From Eubacterium sp. (GTDB taxonomy: Bacteria; Bacillota; Clostridia; Lachnospirales; Lachnospiraceae), in NCBI GenBank assembly GCA_024698585.1, contig JAILRB010000028.1, forward strand, positions 36,709 through 100,708: a stretch of 64,000 bases of DNA, given 5' to 3'. Made by a program: the position numbers and the translations under genes. Within the stretch, counting starts at the first letter, position 1. Each line of letters opens with the position of its first letter. This document shows, piece by piece, positions 1 through 7,957 of the stretch. Below the pieces are notes generated by a model. The model ran no database searches. It was not told the DNA's origin and saw nothing but the letters and a program-made list of their open reading frames with translations.

Positions 1-80
1 CCTGGATTCAGCAGGACATCTGTGAATGGTGTGGAGCCTGTGCAGAAAAATGTCCAAAGAAAATCATTGAAAAGCTATAA
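1..80 (+). CDS. 4Fe-4S ferredoxin-type protein, C-terminal fragment
   Basis: Only the last 25 codons are in the window (frame begins at base 3, stop TAA at 78-80). They encode a CxxCxxCxxxCP pattern (CEWCGACAEKCP), the standard signature of a [4Fe-4S] cluster-binding ferredoxin domain, here at the extreme C-terminus. This fits an electron-transfer protein or an iron-sulfur subunit of a larger redox enzyme, but the rest of the gene lies outside the window, so the parent protein cannot be named. Confidence 0.7.
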   Translation, partial: WIQQDICEWCGACAEKCPKKIIEKL

Positions 81-107
81 TGAAATATTGATTCATGTAT
101 ATTTTTT

Positions 108-145
108 AAAACACCTCACACAATAAATACAGTGTGAGGTGTTTT
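108..145. terminator. Perfect 14-bp inverted repeat, probable terminator overlapping the next SD
   Basis: Bases 108-121 and 132-145 are perfectly complementary (14 bp, 10-nt loop), with A-rich and T-rich outer ends typical of an intrinsic terminator. The right arm contains GAGGTG (135-140), the only plausible ribosome binding site for the ATG at 148, so the same hairpin could occlude translation of the next gene in a read-through transcript. Confidence 0.6.
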
Positions 146-147
146 GC

Positions 148-1569
148 ATGGAAATAGAAAAATTTATTACCGGAAATTTTGAAAAAGATACAGATAAAAT
201 TGATCAGCTGTTACGGATTCAGGACAGTTTTGATTTATTAAAAAAGGAGACGGAAATTGGTGGCAGAAAAGCCGCGTTTTATTTTATTAACGGATTTTGT
301 CAGGAAGATCTGATGCAGCGTCTACAGGATAGTTTTTATCAGGTGAAACCGGAGCAGGTGGGGGAGGATCCCAAAAGGTTTTCGGATTGTTTCATTCCTT
401 ATGTGGAAGTGGATCTTTATGGGGATGAGTACAATGTCATAACCTTATTGTTGTCCGGTGTAACCTGTATGGTTATGGATGGCTTTGATCAGGCTTTTCT
501 CATTGATACGAGACAGTACCCGGCCAGAAACGTCATGGAACCGGAAAAGTATAAGGTGCTCCGTGGTTCCAGAGACGGTTTTGTAGAGACTATTGTCTAT
601 AACACCGCTTTAATTCGAAGACGAATCCGTAGCCCGAAATATATGTGTGAAATTGTCCGGGTGGGAACCAGTTCCCGAACGGATATTGCAATCTGTTATA
701 TGGCAGACCGGGTGGATGTGAATCTTTTGTCACGAATTAAAAAGCAGTTAAGCAGAATTGAAATTGATTCCCTTCCCATGAATCAGGAAAGTCTGGCGGA
801 ATGTCTTTATAAGGGACATTGGTTTAACCCTTTTCCGAAGTTTCGTTATACAGAGAGACCGGATACGGCTGCTGCGGAAATTCTGGAAGGGCAGGTAGCC
901 ATTCTGGTAGACAATTCTCCGGCGGCAATGCTTTTACCTACAACCATTTTTGATGTGATTGAAGAAGCGGATGACTATTACTTTCCGCCGATAACAGGAA
1001 CCTATTTGCGTTTGGCCAGAGCCTTTATGGCGGTGATGTCCTTTGTCCTCATCCCCTTATTTCTTCTTTATGCCAATCATCCCGGGATGGTTCCGGATTG
1101 GCTGAGTTTTGCCCAATATAATCAAGTGGACCATATTCCGATTTTCTGGCAAATTATTTTGTTGGAACTATCCATTGACGGATTAAAACTGGCGGCAATC
1201 AATACGCCCAGCACGTTGAACACGCCTCTCAGTTTAATTGCTGCAATTGTCATCGGAGATTATGCGGTGCAGACCGGTTGGTTTAACCCACATACCATGT
1301 TATATATGGCAGTAGTGGCAATCGCCAATTTTACTCACGAAAACTATGAACTTGCCTATTCCATAAAATTCCTGCGAATCATTGCAGTGATTTTAACGCA
1401 GTTGTTTGGTCTTTGGGGATTTATTGCAGGATGTATTGTCGGAGTACTTGCTATTGTGATGAATCGGACGATTGCACAGACCAGCTATATTGAACCTTTG
1501 GTTCCGTTTCGCTCCAGAGAATTTTTGCAACGATTTTTCCGGGTATCAATTAAAACAAAAAACAAATAA
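148..1569 (+). CDS. spoVAF: GerA/SpoVAF-family spore germination membrane protein
   Basis: A 473-residue protein of the GerA family, which forms A-subunits of germinant receptors or, as SpoVAF, works with the SpoVA dipicolinic-acid channel in the inner spore membrane. The N-terminal half (to about residue 285) is soluble; the C-terminal half has several hydrophobic segments (around LARAFMAVMSFVLIPLFLLY, LSLIAAIVIGDYAVQ, LFGLWGFIAGCIVG). Length fits the family (about 480-500). SpoVAF is preferred over GerKA from the YYFPPITGTYLRLARA and INTPSTLNTPLSLIAA regions, but no spoVA partner genes are in the window. ATG 148 is chosen over the upstream GTG 139 because GAGGTG sits 7 nt before it. It implies an endospore former. 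Confidence 0.65.
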   Translation: MEIEKFITGNFEKDTDKIDQLLRIQDSFDLLKKETEIGGRKAAFYFINGFCQEDLMQRLQDSFYQVKPEQVGEDPKRFSDCFIPYVEVDLYGDEYNVITLLLSGVTCMVMDGFDQAFLIDTRQYPARNVMEPEKYKVLRGSRDGFVETIVYNTALIRRRIRSPKYMCEIVRVGTSSRTDIAICYMADRVDVNLLSRIKKQLSRIEIDSLPMNQESLAECLYKGHWFNPFPKFRYTERPDTAAAEILEGQVAILVDNSPAAMLLPTTIFDVIEEADDYYFPPITGTYLRLARAFMAVMSFVLIPLFLLYANHPGMVPDWLSFAQYNQVDHIPIFWQIILLELSIDGLKLAAINTPSTLNTPLSLIAAIVIGDYAVQTGWFNPHTMLYMAVVAIANFTHENYELAYSIKFLRIIAVILTQLFGLWGFIAGCIVGVLAIVMNRTIAQTSYIEPLVPFRSREFLQRFFRVSIKTKNK

Positions 1570-1570
1570 G

Positions 1571-1603
1571 AAACCGATGGTATTTCTTAGATACCATCGG
1601 TTT
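1571..1603. terminator. Bidirectional intrinsic terminator
   Basis: A 13-bp perfect stem (1571-1583 with 1591-1603) and a 7-nt loop, followed by T-rich sequence on the plus strand. It lies between the convergent spore gene and amylase gene and probably ends both transcripts. Confidence 0.85.
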
Positions 1604-1611
1604 TTCTTTGT

Positions 1612-4188
1612 TTAATAGTTTATGATTTGGTATTGAGGATTCAACCTTGATAAAATTCTTTCGTATAAGTACTGATGTGAGGAAAGACTGTTCATTTTCT
1701 TATTTTGATAGAGATAATTTGCAATCTGATAAACAGTTATTTCCTGAATGTCTCCATAGAGAATGGTTCCATCTTTTTTCTCTAAGTATCCACGTATATA
1801 AATTGGAGCGTTAAAGAAATTCTTATTCAATGAACCATATTTCATAGTCATCATATATCGGTTTGTTCCAACACTCGTAGAAGTTTCCAGTAAAGAATCT
1901 GTATAGCTTCCGGAAATTCCGGTGCTGGAATCGCTGTAGGAAAATACAGTTTTGTTGGAACTGTTTAAAACCATATCTGAAGTTGCTGCATGGTCTTTCA
2001 ACCCGTAAATCAATCCGATTGATTGAACATTCGTCTGGCTACCGGTAATGGTAAAGACTGTTCGGAATCCCTCCACCGAAGGATTAATCTGGAAGCCTGC
2101 AATTTTGATTTCCGGAGTTTCCTCTGTAGTCGGTTCCGGTGTGGTAGTTTCCTCCTTAGTTGTAATTTCTTTTGTGGTTGGTTCCGCAGTAGTTGGTGCT
2201 ACCGTGGTGGTTTCTTCACCTTGAACATCCACGTCAAAAGTAACTTTATCGGATTCAAAACCATTTAGTACACCAGACAAGCTTAAGGTATGATGTCCCG
2301 GTGTGATTCCGGTGTAAGTATATTGTGCCAATACCACATTCTCCCGGAAGACTCCGTCCAGATATACATTATAAGTCTGACCATTCAATGGATTTCCCAT
2401 AACAAAGGTAATACTTCCCGGTGCGTTGCTTGTCACCAAAACCCCGGTTGGTACAACTGGACGTTCCAAAGGTGCGGAAGTGGTTGTTTCCGTAGGCTTC
2501 TCAGTCGTTACTTCATTAGGATTAAATTGTTTCCATACGCCGTTCTGGTAAAGCCAGTTTGCACCACCATCCATGGAGAGTCCTTCCTGCTGATCCCCGG
2601 GATAGCGGTTGGTAGAACTACTATAGAAAATAACACGAGGAGTTGTGATATTGTCCGGGATTTCGTATTTATAGTAGCCGGTTTTAGAATCGTATGTCAT
2701 GGCGACCCCAGGCCATCCTGCATTGGTTGTTCCTTCAATTTGGTCATAGACATAGCAGGAAACCGGAGTGCTCCAACCGGAAGGCAAATCGATATATGCC
2801 GTATGAGTTGTGGAAGTAATACTATTTTCGTAATCATATACCACAGCAATTCCGGTGCTTCCTACCGTACCGGAAATAGTAGAAGAGGTAACCGTAAAGG
2901 TGTTTCCTGTGATTTCGTCTTTGTATGTTCCCGGTTCCACTAAAGAACCGCCATTCGGAATGGAAACAGCACCGCTACCGGAACCCATGGCAATAACAAC
3001 ACCTTTTTCCCTGCAGACTGCTGCCACATTATTGGAAGAAACAAAATATTCGCTTTGTCCCACCATAGCATTATGGAAGTGATTGATTGCGGAAACCTCA
3101 GCACTCTTAAAATGTGTACTTCCTTTGGCACCCGCCATAATCTGTGTTTTGACCGCAGAAGAAGGACGGGACAAGTATAAGGCAGTGGCCGATTGTCTGC
3201 TGGCAGCCATTGCGTAGGCACGGTCAATAACATTCTGGGTCATTTCGTTGGAATATCCGGATTCTTTATCATTAGACCAGGTGTCGTGACTTTCTCCCCA
3301 GTAGACCAATTTGTTTGGATGAATTCCTTTGGTGGTCCAGTTTCCGTAACTGGTTGGCGCCTTTCCTTCGTTAAAGGCATTTCTAAGACTCTGACCGTAG
3401 GAACTGTCTGTAACGCTCATATAACTGGTATATTCGCCCATTAATTCATTATTTTTGGAAGCTGTGGAAGCCCCGGGTTCTCCTAAGATTTCTCCGTAGT
3501 GGTAAAGTCCGGAATTCTGACATACCGTAGACCAGAATCCACATCCTTCACTTGAAAGACCGATATGTTTTGCAGCATCCCAACGGATTCCATCGACTCC
3601 AAGAGATTTTAAATCCAGAATATAGTTTCGAACCAGTTGCTGAACATATTCGTTTTCTGAAGCAATATCCTGCATTCCAAGGTCGCCGTATGTGACAGCG
3701 TAACGGTCGGAATAATTATTGATTTGTCCGTAGGTGTGCCAATATTTGCTGTCTTTCAAATCACTCTGGATATTGGTGTGATTTCCTGCAAGATGATTGG
3801 CAACAACATCTACAATAACCTTAATTCCGTAACGTTCTGCTTCTGTACATAATTGCTGTAGTTCACTTCGGGTTCCAAGGTCATTGGATGATACAGAAAA
3901 TCCCAGAGGCTGATAGAGCCAGTACCAGATTCCGGAATTAACACCGGTCTGTGCCGGAGAAGTCTGAATACTGGTAAATCCGGCTTTGGCGATGTTTGGT
4001 AATTCGGCCTTGATGTCATTGTAAGTCCAGTCAAAGCAATGAAGAATGACGCCGTCCTGAATATTATCCTGCAAACCATAGTTGTTGATGGTTTCAGCAT
4101 TTGCCGGAACCACATAAAATTCTTCTGTTACAGAGATACTGCAAAGTAACAGAAGAAGGGACATAATAATACATATTTTTTCTTTCAT
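1612..4188 (-). CDS. Secreted modular GH13 alpha-amylase with CBM26 and Thr/Glu-rich linkers
   Basis: An 858-residue secreted starch-degrading enzyme. A signal peptide (about 1-31, ending PANA) precedes a GH13 catalytic domain (about 35-430). The catalytic triad can be read: nucleophile D204 (GIRWDAAKH), acid/base E233 (GEILG) and D302 (WGESHDTW), plus DVVANH. A CBM26-like starch-binding module follows (about 460-555: aromatic-rich, GWPGVAMTYD, GANWLYQNGVW). After it come a Thr/Glu-rich linker, an FN3-like segment, a second Thr-rich linker and a C-terminal beta-rich domain of unknown role. No LPXTG or SLH anchor is seen. The start is supported by GGAGAA upstream. It stands alone, with no transporter nearby, so its maltooligosaccharides are presumably imported elsewhere. 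Confidence 0.9.
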   Translation of the reverse strand: MKEKICIIMSLLLLLCSISVTEEFYVVPANAETINNYGLQDNIQDGVILHCFDWTYNDIKAELPNIAKAGFTSIQTSPAQTGVNSGIWYWLYQPLGFSVSSNDLGTRSELQQLCTEAERYGIKVIVDVVANHLAGNHTNIQSDLKDSKYWHTYGQINNYSDRYAVTYGDLGMQDIASENEYVQQLVRNYILDLKSLGVDGIRWDAAKHIGLSSEGCGFWSTVCQNSGLYHYGEILGEPGASTASKNNELMGEYTSYMSVTDSSYGQSLRNAFNEGKAPTSYGNWTTKGIHPNKLVYWGESHDTWSNDKESGYSNEMTQNVIDRAYAMAASRQSATALYLSRPSSAVKTQIMAGAKGSTHFKSAEVSAINHFHNAMVGQSEYFVSSNNVAAVCREKGVVIAMGSGSGAVSIPNGGSLVEPGTYKDEITGNTFTVTSSTISGTVGSTGIAVVYDYENSITSTTHTAYIDLPSGWSTPVSCYVYDQIEGTTNAGWPGVAMTYDSKTGYYKYEIPDNITTPRVIFYSSSTNRYPGDQQEGLSMDGGANWLYQNGVWKQFNPNEVTTEKPTETTTSAPLERPVVPTGVLVTSNAPGSITFVMGNPLNGQTYNVYLDGVFRENVVLAQYTYTGITPGHHTLSLSGVLNGFESDKVTFDVDVQGEETTTVAPTTAEPTTKEITTKEETTTPEPTTEETPEIKIAGFQINPSVEGFRTVFTITGSQTNVQSIGLIYGLKDHAATSDMVLNSSNKTVFSYSDSSTGISGSYTDSLLETSTSVGTNRYMMTMKYGSLNKNFFNAPIYIRGYLEKKDGTILYGDIQEITVYQIANYLYQNKKMNSLSSHQYLYERILSRLNPQYQIINY

Positions 4189-4352
4189 TTTTTCTCCTTT
4201 TCCTACATTTTCGTGCGTTATTTTATTGGTTCTATTCTATCAAAAAAATGACGAAACAGATGGAAAATAGAAAAATGAGTACTAAAAAGAAATATGGAAA
4301 CCAGCGAAAGATTTCTCAGAGAATGGAGCCCGTGATAAGGGATAGATTTTAT

Positions 4353-4381
4353 TTGTATAAATATAAGAAATGTGTTATGAT
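4353..4381 (+). promoter_or_regulatory. Predicted sigma-A promoter of ruvAB
   Basis: TTGTAT (4353-4358), a 17-bp spacer and TATGAT (4376-4381), about 65 bp before ruvA. The 260-bp gap between the divergent amylase and ruvA holds nothing else that I can recognise. Confidence 0.6.
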
Positions 4382-4448
4382 ACGAGGGAAACATTTGTTC
4401 TGCTTTGGGCGCTTGTTTTAAAGACAATCATATGAAATGGAGTTAATT

Positions 4449-5048
4449 ATGATTTCCTACATAAAAGGTATTATAGAAGAAATTGAATTGGATCAGGTCA
4501 TTGTGGATCATGAGGGAATAGGATATAACATTTTTATGCCACAGTCTGATTTGGAAATTTTAGGAATTGGGGAAGAAGTGAAAATTCATACGTATCTCAG
4601 CGTCCGTGAGGATGCCATACAATTATTTGGATTTTTATCGAGAGAATCACTGAAACTTTATAAAATGCTGTTGGGAGTCAGCGGGGTAGGACCGAAAGGT
4701 GGTTTGGCAATTATTTCTGCCTGCCCGGGTGACAGTTTACAAATGGCAATTATTTCCGGGGATTCTAAAGCCATTGCAAAGGCACAGGGAATTGGAAATA
4801 AAACGGCACAGAAAGTGATTCTAGAATTAAAAGATAAGATTTCCATTGAAGAAGTGATTGCTTCTCCTGGAACGGAAACATTTGGAAAAAATACTGCGTC
4901 TTCTGCACAGACAGATGCCATCGAGGCATTAACGTCCTTAGGATATTCCCAGACGGCGGCATTCCAGGCGGTGAAAAGTGTTCCGAATTCCGAAACAATG
5001 GATGTGGAGGAACTTTTAAAACTTGCATTGAAAAATATTGCTTTATAA
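4449..5048 (+). CDS. ruvA: Holliday junction branch migration protein RuvA
   Basis: A 199-residue DNA-binding subunit of the RuvAB branch-migration motor; its tetramer holds the Holliday junction for RuvB. Seen: the N-terminal OB fold starting MISYIKG, helix-hairpin-helix motifs (LLGVSGVGPKGGLAII and AIAKAQGIGNKTAQKVILELKDKI), and a C-terminal RuvB-binding domain (about 150-199) after a Ser/Thr-rich linker. Length is normal. ATG 4449 is preferred over ATG 4437 because it gives the family-typical N-terminus and has GGAG at 4439-4442. ruvB follows 24 bp later. No ruvC is present, as usual in Firmicutes, where RecU (28808) resolves junctions. Confidence 0.97.
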   Translation: MISYIKGIIEEIELDQVIVDHEGIGYNIFMPQSDLEILGIGEEVKIHTYLSVREDAIQLFGFLSRESLKLYKMLLGVSGVGPKGGLAIISACPGDSLQMAIISGDSKAIAKAQGIGNKTAQKVILELKDKISIEEVIASPGTETFGKNTASSAQTDAIEALTSLGYSQTAAFQAVKSVPNSETMDVEELLKLALKNIAL

Positions 5049-5072
5049 AAAATGAAAATCAGAGGTTGATTT

Positions 5073-6071
5073 ATGACAAAGAGAATTATTCAGACAGAAG
5101 CTATGACCGAGGATAAAATTATTGAAAATGGGTTGAGACCTAGCCGGTTGAGTCAGTATGTCGGACAGGAAAAAGTGAAGAATAATTTAAAGATATTTAT
5201 TGAAGCAGCAAAAACCAGAGGAGAGTCTTTGGATCATGTTCTGTTTTACGGTCCGCCCGGATTAGGAAAGACCACATTGGCTACCATAATCGCAGAAGAG
5301 ATGGGAGTGAATATTAAAACGACATCCGGTCCTGCCATTGAGAAACCAGGGGAAATGGCTGCAATTTTAAACAATCTGGCACCGGGAGACGTGTTGTTCA
5401 TCGATGAGATTCATCGACTGAACCGACAGGTGGAAGAGGTCTTGTATCCAGCTATGGAAGATTATTCCATTGATATCATGATTGGAAAAGGACAGGCTGC
5501 TCGTTCCATTCGTCTCGATATTCCGCAGTTTACCTTGGTTGGTGCCACCACTAGAGCGGGACTTTTGACTGCACCGCTGAGAGACCGATTTGGAGTCATT
5601 AATAAACTGGAATTCTATACTGTGGCTGAATTAAAACAGATTATTCTGCGTTCTGCAGAAGTGTTAGGAGTAGAAATACAGGAAAAAGGCGCTGAAGAAA
5701 TGGCGAGACGTTCCAGGGGGACGCCACGTCTTGCAAATCGTCTTTTAAAAAGAGTAAGAGATTTTGCAGAAGTGCGTTATGATGGTGTGATCACAGAAGA
5801 AGTGGCAAAAACCGCATTGGATTTACTGGAAGTGGATAAATTAGGTTTAGATAAGGGCGACCGTAGCATCCTGGAAACGATTATTTTTAAATTTGCGGGG
5901 GGACCGGTTGGCCTGGATACTCTGGCGGCTGCGTTAGGGGAAGATTCAGGAACGATTGAAGATGTGTATGAGCCATATCTATTACAGAATGGACTGATTC
6001 AAAGAACACCGAAAGGAAGGATTGCCACCTTACGTGCCTTTGAGCATCTAGGTGTTGAAAAAGAAGAATAA
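5073..6071 (+). CDS. ruvB: Holliday junction helicase RuvB
   Basis: A 332-residue AAA+ ATPase that forms hexameric rings driving branch migration on RuvA-bound junctions. It has Walker [10 protein letters not shown] (about residue 60), Walker [11 protein letters not shown], the RuvB-specific loop with [16 protein letters not shown] (sensor and arginine finger region) and a C-terminal winged helix (about 260-332, [15 protein letters not shown]). The first 20 residues are the usual variable leader. It is co-transcribed with ruvA. Confidence 0.98.
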   Translation: MTKRIIQTEAMTEDKIIENGLRPSRLSQYVGQEKVKNNLKIFIEAAKTRGESLDHVLFYGPPGLGKTTLATIIAEEMGVNIKTTSGPAIEKPGEMAAILNNLAPGDVLFIDEIHRLNRQVEEVLYPAMEDYSIDIMIGKGQAARSIRLDIPQFTLVGATTRAGLLTAPLRDRFGVINKLEFYTVAELKQIILRSAEVLGVEIQEKGAEEMARRSRGTPRLANRLLKRVRDFAEVRYDGVITEEVAKTALDLLEVDKLGLDKGDRSILETIIFKFAGGPVGLDTLAAALGEDSGTIEDVYEPYLLQNGLIQRTPKGRIATLRAFEHLGVEKEE

Positions 6072-6119
6072 AAATGGTAAACTTATTATTATCATAAAAT
6101 TATAAAGGAGAATGGAAAA

Positions 6120-7427
6120 ATGAGAAAAATTTCAAAGAAATTAGTCGCTGTTGCTGTATCCGCAACTATGATCGTTGGTTCAGCAATGTCTGTTTCTGCG
6201 GCTGTAAGTACAGGAACTGATGTGGTTTCCACAGGAAAGGCTTGGTCTGGTTATTCTATTTATACACATGAAGATCATGTGGCAGGTGAATCAAAGGCGA
6301 AAAAGAATATCTGCTGGTATCATAGCCTTCTTAATACTGGAAATACTTTAACAGATCAGCATTATGTAGGCGATAAGGTTACAGATGCTCAGTTAAAAGC
6401 ATTAAATGATGCGATTAAAGAAAATAACAAGAAGAAAGGAACCAGTGATCCTACTGTTTCTAAACATGCAGATACATGGGGAGTTCAGGATTCACATAAA
6501 TGTTTTGGTGAAAATGCAAGCATCACTGCTAAATCTGCTAATGGATTCACAATGAACGTAGTAAGTACTGGATGGAGTGCTACATGGACTCCAATGGGAA
6601 CTGTTGCACAGTCTAACCCATGGGGCGTTACAGCTACTAAGATTATTAATGTTGACAGAGGTCGTACATATAATGTATCTTTCAAAATTAAGAGCACATT
6701 AAAGAATGAATTGGAAAAAGAAGTAGAACGTAAGGATAAAACATACTACAACGAAGGAACAGGAAAGTTCAATTATATTAAGCATGTTCACTTTAAGATG
6801 TATGATGACACAGATGCAGACGGAGCTGCTTTAAAACTTAAAGGCTTAAAGGCTACTCAGGCTGGAAAGAGTGTTGTTGAAACTAATAAGACTGTATTAA
6901 AAGATTTCTCTAGCTTCGTTAAGTTAGACAGCAGCAATACAGCTGGTGACGGCTGGGTTAATGTAACATTCAGCGTTAAGATTCCAAGTTCTGTTGCTAC
7001 ATATCAGGCTAAGAGAAAACAGGCGACTGTTGGATTTAAATTTGCATTCGGTGCATTCTTAAAAGAATATATTAATGAAAATAACATGTCCGGAACAATT
7101 GAAGTAAAAGACATGAAGGTTGTTGCAGGTGCACAGGGTCCTGTTGCTCCAGCTACAGTTAAGGTTAAGAAAATTAAGAAAACATCTGTAAAGATTTCTT
7201 TCAAGAAGGGAATCTCCGCTAAGAAGTATGAAGTTCAGTATGGAACAAAATACGATAAAGAAAAGAACAAAATCAAAGGTGGAAAAGTATTAAAGGCTAC
7301 AAAGAAGAAATCTGTTACAATTAAGAAATTAAAATCTAACAAGAAATACTTCATCCGTGTTCGTAGTGTAAACGGAAAGCAGAAGAGTGATTGGAGTAAG
7401 GTTGTTAAGGCTAAAACTAAGAAATAA
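6120..7427 (+). CDS. Secreted FN3-domain protein of unknown function, probably abundant
   Basis: A 435-residue protein with a clear signal peptide (KKLVAVAVSATMIVGSAMSVSA, cleavage near residue 27). The middle (about 35-335) is beta-rich and resembles jelly-roll carbohydrate-binding or sugar-recognition domains (alternating aromatic strands, WGVTATKIINVDRGRTYNVSFKIK), but I cannot assign a family. The C-terminus (about 340-435) is a very Lys-rich fibronectin type III domain (KKYEVQYGTK, KKYFIRVRSVNGKQKSDWS). Codon use (GCT, AAG, ACA, GTT) resembles the ribosomal protein genes rplU and rpmA rather than its neighbours, which suggests high expression. The ribosome binding site AAAGGAG is strong. 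It lies between ruvB and zapA with no visible functional link to either. Confidence 0.8.
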   Translation: MRKISKKLVAVAVSATMIVGSAMSVSAAVSTGTDVVSTGKAWSGYSIYTHEDHVAGESKAKKNICWYHSLLNTGNTLTDQHYVGDKVTDAQLKALNDAIKENNKKKGTSDPTVSKHADTWGVQDSHKCFGENASITAKSANGFTMNVVSTGWSATWTPMGTVAQSNPWGVTATKIINVDRGRTYNVSFKIKSTLKNELEKEVERKDKTYYNEGTGKFNYIKHVHFKMYDDTDADGAALKLKGLKATQAGKSVVETNKTVLKDFSSFVKLDSSNTAGDGWVNVTFSVKIPSSVATYQAKRKQATVGFKFAFGAFLKEYINENNMSGTIEVKDMKVVAGAQGPVAPATVKVKKIKKTSVKISFKKGISAKKYEVQYGTKYDKEKNKIKGGKVLKATKKKSVTIKKLKSNKKYFIRVRSVNGKQKSDWSKVVKAKTKK

Positions 7428-7465
7428 TTGATTGTACGTTAATATCGAGAAACAAGGAGAAAAAG

Positions 7466-7864
7466 ATGTCATCGAAGAATTATATCGACGTAATTATTGA
7501 CGGGAAAATTTATAATATCGGAGGCTTTGAAAGCGAAGCATATTTGCAGAAAGTAGCTTCATACATTAATAATATGATTATGGAGTTTAAGCAAAATGAC
7601 AGCTATCGGATGCAGAAGATGGACATGCAGAGAATTCTTCTTGAAATCAATATAGCGAATGATTACTTTAAAGCAAAAAAACAAGCTGATTTGTTGGAAA
7701 GTGATTTGGAAATCAAAGAAAAAGAAGTTTATGATTTAAAGCATGAACTGATTATTTCCGATTCTAAGGCTGAAACAGCAAAGAAAGAATTGGAGGAAGC
7801 TTTGGAAAAGATCAAATCACTGGAAAAAGAAGTTGTAAAACTTCAAGCAAAAATCAAGAAATAA
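7466..7864 (+). CDS. zapA: Cell division protein ZapA
   Basis: A 132-residue FtsZ-ring-associated protein. The N-terminal globular domain (NYIDVIIDGKIYNIGG, LQKVASYINNMI) matches ZapA. The C-terminal half (about 75-132) is a Lys/Glu-rich coiled coil, longer than in minimal ZapA. It promotes FtsZ protofilament bundling at midcell. GGAG precedes the ATG. A strong terminator follows. Confidence 0.88.
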   Translation: MSSKNYIDVIIDGKIYNIGGFESEAYLQKVASYINNMIMEFKQNDSYRMQKMDMQRILLEINIANDYFKAKKQADLLESDLEIKEKEVYDLKHELIISDSKAETAKKELEEALEKIKSLEKEVVKLQAKIKK

Positions 7865-7868
7865 ATGT

Positions 7869-7905
7869 AAGCGATCAGGTATTTTTGCCTGGTCGCTTAA
7901 TCTTT
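7869..7905 (+). terminator. Intrinsic terminator after zapA
   Basis: An 11-bp stem (7869-7879 with 7888-7898, one G-T pair) followed by a T-rich stretch ending in TTTT near 7910. Confidence 0.8.
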
Positions 7906-7957
7906 GTTTTAGGATTGAAATTGATAAATTTTGGACTGTTTGATTGAGGATATGAAT

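Noticed and set aside
2023..3444. Plus-strand reading frames inside the amylase gene
   Set aside because: They lack ribosome binding sites and recognisable protein features, and lie opposite a well-supported GH13 enzyme; they are shadow frames.
4218..4427. A 69-codon minus-strand frame between amylase and ruvA
   Set aside because: No recognisable motif or ribosome binding site, and it overlaps the predicted ruvA promoter.
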